Source: Lasiosphaeris hirsuta (lineage: Eukaryota > Ascomycota > Sordariomycetes > Sordariales > Lasiosphaeriaceae). Taken from it: a stretch of 64,000 nucleotides of DNA. The DNA lies in assembly GCA_030549175.1 (NCBI GenBank), contig JAUKUA010000007.1, positions 1,798,001-1,862,000 of the forward strand, read 5' to 3'. Under the pieces are notes generated by a model, which saw nothing but the letters and a program-made list of their open reading frames with translations, was not told the DNA's origin and ran no database searches. The translations under genes were made by a program, and so were the position numbers. Positions 1-11,056 of the stretch are shown here, piece by piece (positions within the stretch are counted from its first letter, which is position 1; every line of letters begins with the position of its first letter).

Positions 1-568
1 AATAGGGTCCCAGTTACCGAAAAGGTAGTCGCGCCCCTTACTTGTTGTAAACTGTGTAGGGTGGGCGAGTCAGCCTTGGTATTCCCATTCTAAGAGGGGC
101 AACACTCGCGTACCTTCAGTCCGATGATGTTTTCTGCATAGAAACTGTCCGGCATGGAGATCAGAGTCCTGCTTATTTTAGTTAGATACTCATTCGAGCC
201 CATTGGCATATAAATCTAGTCGACGTGCCGGACCGAGGTTCGATCAACATCCCTATAAAAATCAAGGTCATTGCCGTCACGGTGGGCATGTATCGCGACT
301 AGAGACGTGTTTCTCATGTCGAGGGTATACGGGTTACACCACAAGGAGCCTGTCACGGCAACAGAACACCCCAGTAATGCCCGGAGCATTGCACTCAAAA
401 TAAGACATCCTGAAGCTTTTGTTGTTGATGCTGGGATGTGGGTTTGGGCTGTAACCGAGTGTCCTGAGCCAGATGAGGTTGGTTGGAGGGGAGGGGAGCG
501 GCCAGCTAATGCTGTGGTTAAGCGGTAGTTGTCCGTTTGCGACACTGGATTTCCCTGAGTTTTGTGCC
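1..568. other. Non-genic stretch at window start
   Basis: I see no convincing gene here. The open frames are short, overlap on both strands and resemble no family I know. The sequence has mixed composition and no obvious tandem repeat. Confidence 0.4.
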
Positions 569-1040
569 CTACTGCCTTGTTAGACTGGTACGTAGATCTC
601 TCAGCAGTGTCCATGCATCGCTTTTTGTGGTGATGCTTATTGATGCGCCATGGGTGGAGATCCGCCTCCACCATGTTCCTGGCGAGGGGCTGAGGTTGGG
701 AGAGAGGACAGCGTCCTGATGATTAGGCGGGAGGAGTGAACCTGGCGAATACCAAGATGGTCCAGAGCAACATATATGAAGCGCACCTTGGGCATCTAGC
801 ACAAGCGTCTTCGTCGGTGGCGTTTCGCAGGCTGCTGACATAGCGAATCCCGTCAATCGTGACGTAACTTGCATAGACATGGCGAGAAAGGTCAAATTTG
901 CGGTCTTCACCGCCATGTTTCCCCCCACGAGGCTCGGCGGCGACGAAAAATGTGGTGGGGAGATGAGAGGTCACAAGCAGCCAAAGTTCATCCGGGAGAC
1001 GTAGGCGGCGTGGTTCAAAGATGAGCTTTAGCTTGGGCAC
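569..1040 (-). pseudogene. F-box-like protein relic
   Basis: On the minus strand, 1040-723 encodes a fragment with an F-box-like core (PRRLRLPDELWLLVTSHLP) followed by SRHVYASYVTIDGIRYVSSL. The latter recalls a family of fungal F-box-like proteins with a DGIRY(I/V)xSL motif. The continuation (LDAQGALHICCSGPSWYSPG, then PSPGTWWRRIS) lies in another minus frame, 928-569. The frames therefore appear to be shifted, and the downstream body of the protein is missing. I read this as a decayed, truncated copy. The family assignment is from memory of the motif and is weak. The fragment could also be a chance open frame. Confidence 0.3.
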
Positions 1041-1891
1041 GAGAAGGTGCTGTAGGCGGTCTATGCGTCGCTTCTACTCGGTAAAAGGAGGCTAGAAGTC
1101 GTATTCTATGGCATCCAGATATGTCTGGGAGAGATTGCAAATCTTGAGGCTGTAGCAGCTACTATGAAGAGGGATGCCATGGCGAAGGTTACTACGAGGC
1201 CTGGGATTCCTCCGGTCGCGATGATTGTGTGGAGAACCTTGACAAAAAGCGACCACGGGGCACATGTGGTAGCAGGCAGCCTTTCCACCGCTCTCCGTGT
1301 CGACGGTTGTACCTCGTGACCAGGGTAACTCTTCAGAAACCGAAATGGTACCCAGGGGGGCGTTGATGAAAGTTGGGGAGGGTCAGCAACGCGGCGGAAA
1401 CAAGGGACACGATATAAAGAAAAGCAACACACCAACGACAATAAGCTGGTCCGTCTCGAGCATGAAGCGACACAGTCTGCATTGCGGTGATGGAACATAA
1501 TACCGCTGCGGGACTACGTGGGATTTGCGACGCGTCCAGACATGACTACTACCTGCTACAGACATAGCAGTACACGGCCGCTCGAGTCTCGAACTGGAGC
1601 CGTTCAGGCGCGATTGGTGTGGGGGTCTTGGTGTTTGCCAAGCGCGTCCGACTGAGATTGGTGAATCAGACGACGTCGGTTGTCAGCAAGGAACCCAGGC
1701 ATGGCAGACTTGACATCGATACAGGGTTAGGGTTGGTTCTAAGCTCGCTTTGCGCGTCAAGGAGACGACCGACGAGGCATTGGGCCGCCTGGAGCCGGCC
1801 GACACACGGCAGGGCGACTGAACGGTGGGGTAACAGGGGGTAGCTTTGTCAACCCCACCATCGGCCACACTCTCCCCCCCATCCCCTCGCC
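1041..1891. other. Non-genic stretch
   Basis: The stretch contains only short overlapping open frames. One minus-strand frame (1498-1106) has a hydrophobic segment, IIATGGIPGLVVTFAMASLF, but no recognisable family or start context. Nothing else can be supported. Confidence 0.35.
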
Positions 1892-1897
1892 GATAAG
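1892..1897 (+). promoter_or_regulatory. GATAAG site upstream of xanthine dehydrogenase
   Basis: A GATAAG hexamer, the core site of fungal nitrogen-regulatory GATA factors (AreA/NIT2), lies 565 bases before the xanthine dehydrogenase start codon. Purine catabolic genes are known AreA/NIT2 targets in Aspergillus and Neurospora. A single hexamer is weak evidence, but a second copy occurs closer to the gene. Confidence 0.3.
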
Positions 1898-2238
1898 CTG
1901 CTCTGTCCGTCCAGAAAGCGTCTCCTCCTCCCTCTCACACGGTGATTTGCCCAGGTGCTGGCAGGGCTTGCAGGAGCTGGCACGCTAGCAGATCGAGGGA
2001 ATTTTGAACACGCGCCAGTCCACTCTCGCTCTTTGATCGCTCGCATCCCTGCGATCTGTGTTCGCTCATGGGCGAAGTGTCGACCTGGACGCGGCCATGC
2101 GGGGGGCAATCAATCGGCGCCCGGCGAAAGAACAGCATTGGCAGCATTGACAGCGGGTCAACACGGCGTCGGGTTGCCACCCCCCAGGACCTAGGTTACC
2201 GATACTCAAGGAGGAGGCTTATTCCAGACTACCTTACT

Positions 2239-2244
2239 GATAAG
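2239..2244 (+). promoter_or_regulatory. GATAAG site in xanthine dehydrogenase promoter
   Basis: This second GATAAG hexamer lies about 218 bases before the ATG at 2457, a typical distance for an AreA/NIT2 site. With the copy at 1892 it is consistent with nitrogen-catabolite control of purine use. This is inference from the motif. No clear pathway-specific UaY-type site was seen. Confidence 0.4.
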
Positions 2245-2456
2245 AGGCACCACAAACCACTCCTCTTCTCCAAAATAGTCTCTCGACTGTTCCACTCAAT
2301 CTCGACTGCCTTACCGACCGACTGCACCGACTGACTGGCTGTCTTGACCATCCGCCTGCTATCTTGTGCTGTGTGACCCTCCCCTCACCTCTGGAATGAT
2401 CGTCTAAAGAGGGCACCGAGGTCATCAAGGTTTCACTAGGATCGACAGCTTCCGCC

Positions 2457-5400
2457 ATGGCCCCGAGCGCTATCCTACCAGAGCGCGAGTCTGCCCCAGT
2501 CGCGTCGCTGACCACCGCTTACGACGATACCCTCCGCTTTTACCTCAATGGCACCCGTGTCGTCCTCGACGAGATCGACCCCGAGATCACCCTGCTGGAG
2601 TACCTCCGTGGCATTGGCCTAACAGGAACCAAGCTGTAAGCCCCCAGCTGTCCTCTACATATACGCCCGCCCTGGCTGTCTTGGCCGGCTTGCCGTGCTG
2701 TGGCGACTAACACGATGCTTCAGGGGATGTGGTGAAGGAGGCTGTGGAGCATGCACCGTTGTCGTCTCCCAGTACAACCCAACAACAAAGCAGATCTACC
2801 ATGCTAGTGTGAATGCCTGCCTTGCCCCCCTAGTATCCGTCGACGGCAAGCATGTTATTACCATTGAAGGCATCGGCAACGTCAAGCAGCCCCACCCGAC
2901 ACAGGAGCGAGTAGCCAAGAGCCATGGATCCCAGTGCGGCTTCTGCACCCCAGGCATCGTCATGAGCCTCTACGCCCTTCTACGCAACAACCAGAGCCCT
3001 ACCGAGCATGACGTCGAGGAGGCCTTTGACGGAAACTTGTGTCGATGCACGGGTTATCGCCCCATTCTAGATGCTGCCCAGACCTTCAGTAGCAAGTTGG
3101 CCGCCTGCGGTAACAGCAAGGGGAACGGTGGCAGTGGGTGTTGCATGGAGAAGGGTGAAGGTGGCGGATGCTGCAAGGACGGCAAGGAGGAGGACGACCA
3201 GCCGATCAAGAGGTTCACCCCTCCGGGCTTTATCGAGTACAACCCGGACACTGAGCTCATCTTCCCCCCCTCCCTTAAGAAGAACGAGTTTCAACCCCTG
3301 GCCTTTGGTAACAAGCGAAAGAAGTGGTTTCGCCCTGTCACGCTAGATCAGCTGCTCGAGATCAAGAGCGTATATCCAGACGCCAAGGTCATTGGTGGCA
3401 GCACCGAGACCCAAATTGAGATCAAGTTCAAGGCCCTGCAGTACCCAGTCTCCGTCTTTGTAGGAGACATCGCGGAGCTGAGGCTGTACTCTTTGAACGA
3501 TGACCATCTTGAGATCGGCGGTAACATCACGCTCACGGATCTCGAGAATGTCTGCCAGGAAGCCATCAAGCACTACGGCGAAACTCGGGGCCAGATCTTT
3601 AATGCCATCTTCAGGCAGCTCAAATACTTCGCGGGCAGGCAAATCCGGAACGTCGGCACCCCAGCCGGAAACCTGGTCACAGCGTCTCCTATATCAGACC
3701 TGAACCCTGTCTTGATGGCGGCCGACGCTGTTTTAGTGGCCAAGTCCCTAGGGAAGGAGACTGAAATCCCCATGTCGGATTTCTTCACTGGTTACCGCCG
3801 CACGGCGCTGCCATCTCATGCAATCCTTGCCTCCATTCGCATCCCGATTACGCAGGAAAAGAACGAGTTCTTCCGTTCATACAAGCAGGCTAAGAGAAAG
3901 GACGACGACATCGCCATCGTTACATCCGCCCTGAAAGTCCGGCTCAACGACGATGGAATCGTCGAAAGCTGCAATCTTGTGTATGGTGGCTTGGCTGCTA
4001 TGACGGTTGCCGCTAAGAAGACAAACGAGTTTCTCGTCGGCAAGAAGTTTGCCGAGTTGGAGACTCTTGAGGGAGCCATGAACTCTCTGGAACAGGACTT
4101 CAACCTGCCGTTTGGCGTGCCCGGTGGAATGGCTTCATACAGAAAGTCGCTAGCCCTCAGCTTCTTCTACCGCTTCTATCACGAGGTTATGGCAGAACTC
4201 GGTGGCGAGTCGGAAGACATTGATCAGGAAGCCGTACCGGAGCTTGAGAGAGAAATCTCTACTGGCACAGAAGACAGGGAGGCGTCAGCCGCGTATGTGC
4301 AGGAGACAGTCGGCAGATCGAATCCCCATGTGGCGGCTCTGAAACAGGTGACTGGCGAGGCTCAATACACAGATGACATCCCGCCAGCGAAGAATGAGCT
4401 CTACGGCTGCATGGTTCTGTCCACCAAGGCTCACGCAAAGCTCAAGTCGGTTGACCCCTCGGCCGCATTGAAACTCCCAGGCGTGGTAGACTATATTAAC
4501 AAGGACGACATGCCGAGCCCCCAGGCCAACCGATGGGGTGCTCCGCACTTTGAGGAGATGTTCTTTGCTGAGGATGAGATATTCACAACCGGACAGCCTA
4601 TCGGGTTGATTGTTGCCACATCTGCGACGCGCGCAGCAGAAGCTGCTCGGGCAGTCAAGGTTGAGTATGAGGAGCTGCCTGCCATCTTCACCATTGAAGA
4701 AGCCATTGAGCAGGAGAGCTTCTTCAACTTCTTCAAGGAGATCAAGAAGGGTGACCCCGAGGAGGCCTTCAAGAACTGCGATTATGTCTTCACTGGTGTG
4801 GCCAGAATGGGCGGACAGGAGCACTTTTATCTTGAAACCCAGGCTGCCGTTGCGATCCCGAAACCCGAAGATGGCGAGATGGAAATCTACTCCAGCACAC
4901 AGAATCCAAACGAAGCGTGAGTCCCTCATCATCCCCCCCTCGCTCCGTTCCCACTGACAACTCTACAGGCAAGTGTATGCTGCGCAGGTCCTAAATGTTC
5001 AAGCGAACAAGGTCGTCGTCAAGGTTAAGCGCATGGGTGGCGGGTTCGGTGGAAAGGAGAGCCGATCTGTGCAGCTGAGCAGCATTCTCGCGCTGGCGGC
5101 ACAAAAGATACGGAGGCCGATCAGGTGCATGCTGACGCGCGAGGAGGACATGATTGTCTCCGGCCAGCGACATCCGTTCCTGGGCCGGTGGAAGATCGGT
5201 GTTAACAAGGACGGAAAGATACAGGCAGCCGATATCGACGTTTTCAACAACGGAGGCTGGAGCTGGGATCTCAGTGCTGCTGTCTGCGAACGCGCCATGT
5301 CCCACTCGGACGGCTGCTACCTGATCCCCAACTTCCACGTCCGCGGCCGTATCTGCAAGACCAACACCATGTCTAACACGGCCTTCCGTGGCTTTGGCGG

Positions 5401-6694
5401 CCCTCAGGGTATGTTCATTGCAGAGTCCTATATGGATGAGGTGGCGGACCGTCTTGGGATCCCCGCCGAAAAGTTCCGCGAGATCAACTTCTACGAGCCC
5501 GAGGAGCAGACACATTACAACCAGCCCCTGACCGACTGGCACGTGCCGCTCATGTACAAGCAAGTTCAGGAGGAGGCAGAGTATGCGGCACGCCGCGAGG
5601 CCGTCACGAGGTTCAATAAGGAGCACAAGTGGCGCAAGCGCGGCCTGGCCCTCATCCCAACCAAGTTCGGCATCTCCTTCACGGCGCTGTGGTTCAACCA
5701 GGCCGGTGCGCTGGTGCACATCTACCACGACGGCTCGATTCTCGTCGCACACGGTGGTACCGAGATGGGCCAAGGCCTACACACCAAGATGACCATGATT
5801 GCAGCACAGGCACTCAAAGTCTCGCTCGACGACGTCTTCATCTCGGAAACTGCAACCAACACGGTCGCCAACGCATCTGCCACGGCCGCCTCGGCGTCGT
5901 CCGACCTCAACGGCTATGCCGTCTACAACGCCTGCGCACAGCTCAACGAGCGGCTGGCGCCCTACCGCGAGAAGCTCGGCCCCGACGCGACCATGAAGCA
6001 GCTCGCGCACGCGGCCTACTTTGACCGCGTCAACCTCTCGGCGCAGGGCTTCTACAAGACGCCCGAGATCGGGTACACGTGGGGCGAGAACAAGGGCAAG
6101 ATGTTCTTCTACTTCACCCAGGGTGTAACGGCCGCCGAGGTCGAGATCGACACGCTGACGGGCACCTGGACGTGCTCGCGCGCCGACATCAAGATGGACG
6201 TCGGGCGCTCCATCAACCCGGCCATCGACTACGGCCAGATCCAGGGCGCCTTCATCCAGGGCCTAGGCCTCTTCACCATGGAGGAGAGCCTGTGGCTGCG
6301 CGGCGGGCCCATGGCCGGCAACCTCTTCACACGCGGCCCTGGCGCCTACAAGATCCCCGGCTTCCGCGACATCCCCCAGGTCTTCAATGTCAGCCTGCTC
6401 AAGAACGTCGAGTGGAAGGATCTGCGCACCATCCAGCGCAGCCGCGGCGTTGGCGAGCCCCCGCTCTTCATGGGCAGCGCCGTCTTCTTTGCCATCCGCG
6501 ACGCCCTCAAGGCCGCACGCGCCCAGTACGGCGTGGAAGCCACGGTCGGCGTGGACGATAAGGAGGACGGCCTGCTGAGGCTCGAGAGCCCCGCGACGCC
6601 GGAGCGGATCAGGCTGTCATGTGTTGACCCCATCATGGAGAGGGCGAGAGTAGCGCCCAAGGAAGGGGAGAAGAGCTTCTTCATCGCGATTTGA
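2457..6694 (+). CDS. hxA: Xanthine dehydrogenase (purine hydroxylase I)
   Basis: This enzyme oxidises hypoxanthine to xanthine and xanthine to uric acid with NAD+, in purine catabolism. Exons are 2457-2635, 2724-4916 and 4969-6694, giving 1365 residues, the normal length for fungal enzymes. The first junction restores TGTKL-GCGEGGCGACT and the second restores NPNEA-QVYAAQ. Domain order is standard: plant-type 2Fe-2S cluster (Cys 62, 67, 70, 92), second 2Fe-2S cluster (QCGFCTPG and NLCRCTGYR), FAD domain (VIGGSTETQIEIK, FAGRQIRNVGTPAGN), then the molybdopterin domains with GQEHFYLE, AFRGFGGPQG and the catalytic glutamate in GVGEPPLF (about residue 1287). All cofactor and catalytic motifs are present, so it should be active. 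The start gives the expected short N-terminus. Two GATAAG sites lie upstream. The symbol follows Aspergillus nidulans (xdh-1 in Neurospora). Confidence 0.96.
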
Positions 6695-7104
6695 TTGGTT
6701 TTGGTTGTTGAGCCTGTGCAACAGAGATGTGATTTGCCGTGTATTTTGGACGAATGGTTTCATAGGTATTGGATTTCATCTCTATTCGACGAGCTACGAC
6801 TGGTGCCATGAGTAAATGCCAATTTTCTTGCAACATCCCCCCTTTTCATGACGCTGCGATGAGCGACGATGATGACCTGGCCGGCCCCAATCTGACGGCC
6901 CGAAAATGAAGCAAATGGTAGCAAAAAGAAATGAATGTAATTATGACGAAAGTTGGCCGTGTGCCCGCGTTCCACCTGCTGTGCTGAAAGCTCCGATGTC
7001 GCTCGGGAGTTTACGCTCCCGCCTCGCCCCTTTTTCAGACATGTCACTGTGACGTTGGTCATGTAACAGTTTGCCTCGGCATCGCGGAAGCGACAAGAAA
7101 ATTT
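6695..7104. other. Intergenic region between convergent genes
   Basis: This holds the 3' ends of xanthine dehydrogenase (+) and the SPO22-like gene (-). No further gene is visible. Confidence 0.5.
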
Positions 7105-10100
7105 TCATCTCGCATCGACATCAAATTTCAGCTGCAAGTATTTTTCTTGCAAAGTCCTCTCCAGTCCGCCCTCATCGTTGCAATAGTGTGATAGATTGAT
7201 CGCTTTGGTGGCCCACTCCTCCGCCCGCTCAGTCTCGTGGGAGCTGTAGCAGTCAATCGCGTGGTTGAAGGCTGTCGCCGCCATCCACTGGAGCTCTTCC
7301 TCAGGCCAGTGTCCTTCGCTCTGTGTTTGATACACGGTTAGCTTTGAAGTTCTTTGATGGGTCGACAGGGCTGGTAGGGAGGTAGGTAGACAACGCCACC
7401 AACCTCACGCAATTCTCTTGCTTGGGAGCAAGCTTCATCTAGTAATTTGATCCCCAAACCATCATCCAGTGGCAGCGTAGCTTGAAATAGGCAGCGGGTG
7501 TACTTGGCAAGCTTCAAGGCATCGAAGCTCTCGAGACTCCAAATCTCATTGATGATCTTGCGCATCGTCGAGTATAAAACTTGTGGTGACTGGTCAGCGG
7601 CGGTATAGAGGCTGGTGACCCTGGAACATCATACCTTGCGCAGGCACTTTCCCCCTCAACAGACAATCGGCCATCGCCTGATATGCCGTGACATTCCGAC
7701 ATAGCGCCGCCCGCTGGACGATGTTCCCCAGGTCCTCCAATTGACCTAGCGACATAGCAGCCTCAAAGTCAAATGCGAGGAGTGCCGCGTGCTTGCGAAG
7801 CATATCCTCTTTAGACCCCTTGTCGAAATGCGGTAGATGCTCAGGGAGTTCCTTATCAAACTCCATAACGTGTGTTCGCATGGCGCGATAGTCGTGCCGC
7901 TGTTTCTCAACATTGTCCTGGGTCCGTGCAAGAGAGACCAACGCCGAGGAGATGACGAAGCGGGAAAAGAGGCTCTTCAGCGACAGGTCAACCTGGGATC
8001 CCACGTCGGATGGGAAGTAGCTGACGATATTTACGCATGCGGTCAGCATTTTGACGACATAGCGAAGGTCCCAGGTTATGGTATTCTTCAATGCTAAGTT
8101 ATATGCGTTTCTGCTGAACCACTCAAGCTCGTCAACGCTGAAGAGATCTCTGCTTTCCGCATCCTGTTTCTGCTTTTGAAGCGCAAGGACAACTACTGCA
8201 TTTAGTATCCCATTAAGGAGCGTCGCCGACCCAATATCACGTACCGGCATCGAATCCTTCACAAAGCTTATGAACAATCAAATTCTTATCGGCATCTGGC
8301 CTGCCAACCAGTAGATGCAAGAGTCGAATGGTACACCGAAACAAGGCGGGTAGGTGTACAAGGTTCGGGGCCTTGTACTCGTATTTCTCATAAAGCTTGT
8401 TCAGTGCCGCAATGGCGCAAAATATATCCCCGGCATTCTGGGACTCCGCGATACAAGCACCGAGGTAATCCATGTGATCGGGAGTCGAGCTGACTGTCTC
8501 AAGCGAACGCTCGGCAAGGACACGATCTTTGGTCCGGACCGCAACTTTGAACGCCAGGTAGGCTGTCATCGGCTCGTTCCAACTTTGTTGAGACATCTTC
8601 TGGATTATTGACACTGCAACCTCAAGACTGTCCCTCGCGAGAGCGCAGAGCAGTAGCTTCCTTTACCCTGTTAGTAGTGCCATGGTTTCATATCCCATAA
8701 GCATAACCCGATTCCTACCTCTCTAGTTTGGAGGTGTTGTTGGGCCCACAACTTTGGAAGGCCGTATGGAGGGACAGCTGACACCAGCTTTCAGCAAGAT
8801 CATACTGGCCGAGCGCATAATTCGACTCTAACTTCTTCCATGTAAGCTAGGTAACATTAGTATATGAAAGTAGCGCGGAGCGGGAAAGTTCCTACCACCT
8901 GTGCTGCAATAGCAGCCTCTGCACTCAGCGGCTTTGTGAGGTTTGACAGCACGCTGCGGACAGCGTCAATCGTTGCAAGGGTGTCTCGCTGATTTGAGGT
9001 CATCCATATCCTCGAAACAATAGCCTTCTCCACCCAGATGTCATTCTCCGCCTTGGAAAGGGCAAGAATAAAGTCGTCCAACACGGTACAGCCACTGCCT
9101 GGACTCTTGTCGTGAAGCTTCCGAATATGGTAGATGATCAATTTGAACCCCGGCTCAGTGAAGTTGAAGTCTTTGATCATGTGTCGAAGAACAATGCTGT
9201 AGGCATCACTGTCAAAAACCTCGGCGGGCGTCTTTTGGAGCAACTCGAGCCTGAGAAGAGAGACCACTAGCTTGTTGCCGACTTCTGCCTCGATGCAGTC
9301 CACGTAGTTTTTGGCGCGCTCGAGATCCTTTGTCGCACCCGTTTTTAGCAGCGCAGAGACCAGAGCTTGGAGGATTGCAAGTCTCAGCTCAATCCCTTCA
9401 CGGGATGGGCTTTCGAGACTCTGGCGGTTGACGGTCTCATCTGCTCTTTCTAGCCATTTTATCGCAATTGCGAAGTCGCCCTTTGCACTAAGCGATTTTC
9501 CAATTTTGTAAAGAATATCGGCTAGACGCTCTGCATAGTCTGGTGTAAGAAAGTTGCGAAGACGCTCGGCTTTCGTGTACATGTGTTCAGCGACGTCGAT
9601 TCTGTTTTCCTTCCAAGACTACATCGCCGTCAGCACACAACACCAGGCCTCCTAACGACAGGGATCACTTACTAAAGCTGTTCGAACAATAAAGTACTCC
9701 ACCTCGAGACAGTTAGCCTCGTCCACATCCTCCTGCGCTAGCCTCGGAGTGAGGTCTTGCAAGACCCCCTTGTACTCGGCGGCCTTCGTCAAGATAGGGG
9801 TAGCCAACTCCGACTCCGACCCGTCTGCCCTAAATGTCAGCTCCCTCCCACCTAGGCCAAAAAGGACAAACCCACCGATACAGTCCCTCGCGGCCTTCAA
9901 CGCCAACCTTAACAAATACACCACCTCACCACTCGCCCACTGCTTCGGCGGCCTGACCACCGCCAGCAAGTGGAAAGCCAACACCTTACCGTACAGAAAC
10001 AATCTTCTTAGCCTCTCCGCCTCGAATTTCCCCCTGCGTAGCCGCGTGCACAGGTTCCACAGGCGCACCGCCTGAGTATCGACCTCGGGGTCGCCGGTCA

Positions 10101-10427
10101 CGCCTGGGAGGTATTTGTGTTTCTGCTGGCATTCGTGAAGCCTGTCAACGTGCTTCTTGATGTCGTTAACGAGGGCGTCGGTAGCCGGTGCGTCCTTGGG
10201 GTCGCTGGATAGGATGCGGTAGAGGGATTCAGAGAACTCTGGGGCCTGGGATTAGAGGACGGGATCTGAGGAAATGAAGGGGGGGGGGTACAATGCGGAA
10301 ATGTGGTGGGGGAGAGACCGGCGTTGGCTAGCCACATACCAATGGCGGCTTCGATGCGCCGCTCCGTCTTGCCGCCGGGCTGCGACTGCGGCTGCTGTGG
10401 GAATCTGAACGCTCGGTCGGGGAACAT
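7105..10427 (-). CDS. spo22: SPO22/ZIP4-like meiotic TPR protein
   Basis: The family acts in the meiotic nucleus in crossover formation with synapsis-initiation (ZMM) proteins. It is built from TPR-like helical repeats. Eight exons give about 957 residues: 10427-10340, 10238-9673, 9618-8896, 8846-8719, 8660-8245, 8195-7635, 7579-7404 and 7320-7105. The whole joined frame is open. Family hallmarks are RLWNLCTRLRR, ADILYKIGKSLSAKGDFAIA followed by IKWLERADE, WFSRNAYNLAL and IINEIWSLESFDALKLAKY. Yeast Spo22 is of similar length (about 975). The junction 7404/7320 uses a weak donor (GTTGGT), because the better GTGAGG nearby breaks the frame; that boundary is the least sure. The exon 3 end could shift by one codon. 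No decay was seen. Assignment to the SPO22 family is by remembered motifs, not a search. Confidence 0.85.
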
Positions 10428-11056
10428 GGTTGTAGGAGGGGGGACAAGCCTGGGGTCTCAGTGCCTTGGTGGGAGCGCGTGTGGCTCGCAGGATCTGCGC
10501 GCGAGTCTGCTCGTGGCTTTTAGGGATCGATTAAAGATGCGGCGTCGAGTGCGCGAGCATGGCTGGATGCCTGTGTTAAAGACGGCAAGGAAGGAGAACC
10601 AAAGACGCCCGGCGGTTTTCTCTGTCGATTTCTGCCTTGACAAGGCCAGCAACCTAACGTGCGCTAGAGTATGAAGAAAATGTTCCGAGCTCCCATCTTG
10701 CGGAAAGTACGATCCAGACCATGACCCGTTGTGACCACCCATGTCGTTCCCAAACCCTGAACTACCCGAAACTTGGAAACCGTATCCTTCTAACCACCAA
10801 TAAGAACTTGAGCCAAAAAAGAAATCCATTCGCTTTATACTAGTATAGACCAGCTGATTCGCTGGTTCCCTTTAAAATATGTTCGAGAGCTATGCAATCC
10901 CAAGGGCGGGACCAGACGCCTGCAGCTGGGAAAGTTGCTGCCGGTTTATCGCCCTAGCACCTCATAGTGCCCAAAGACAAGCCCTCCATTACAGAGCGGA
11001 AGTGTAATGCACGGTGTGATGAGATGCGGCCAAGTCGTGTGCGTTGGTGATGGTAG
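10428..11056. other. Intergenic: SPO22 promoter side and 3' flank of the acuK-like gene
   Basis: Both neighbours are on the minus strand, so this holds the SPO22-like promoter and the 3' region of the upstream regulator. No additional coding region is convincing. Confidence 0.45.

Noticed and set aside
6079..6561. 160-codon frame inside xanthine dehydrogenase
   Set aside because: It is an out-of-frame shadow in GC-rich codons, with His/Arg/Pro-rich random composition.
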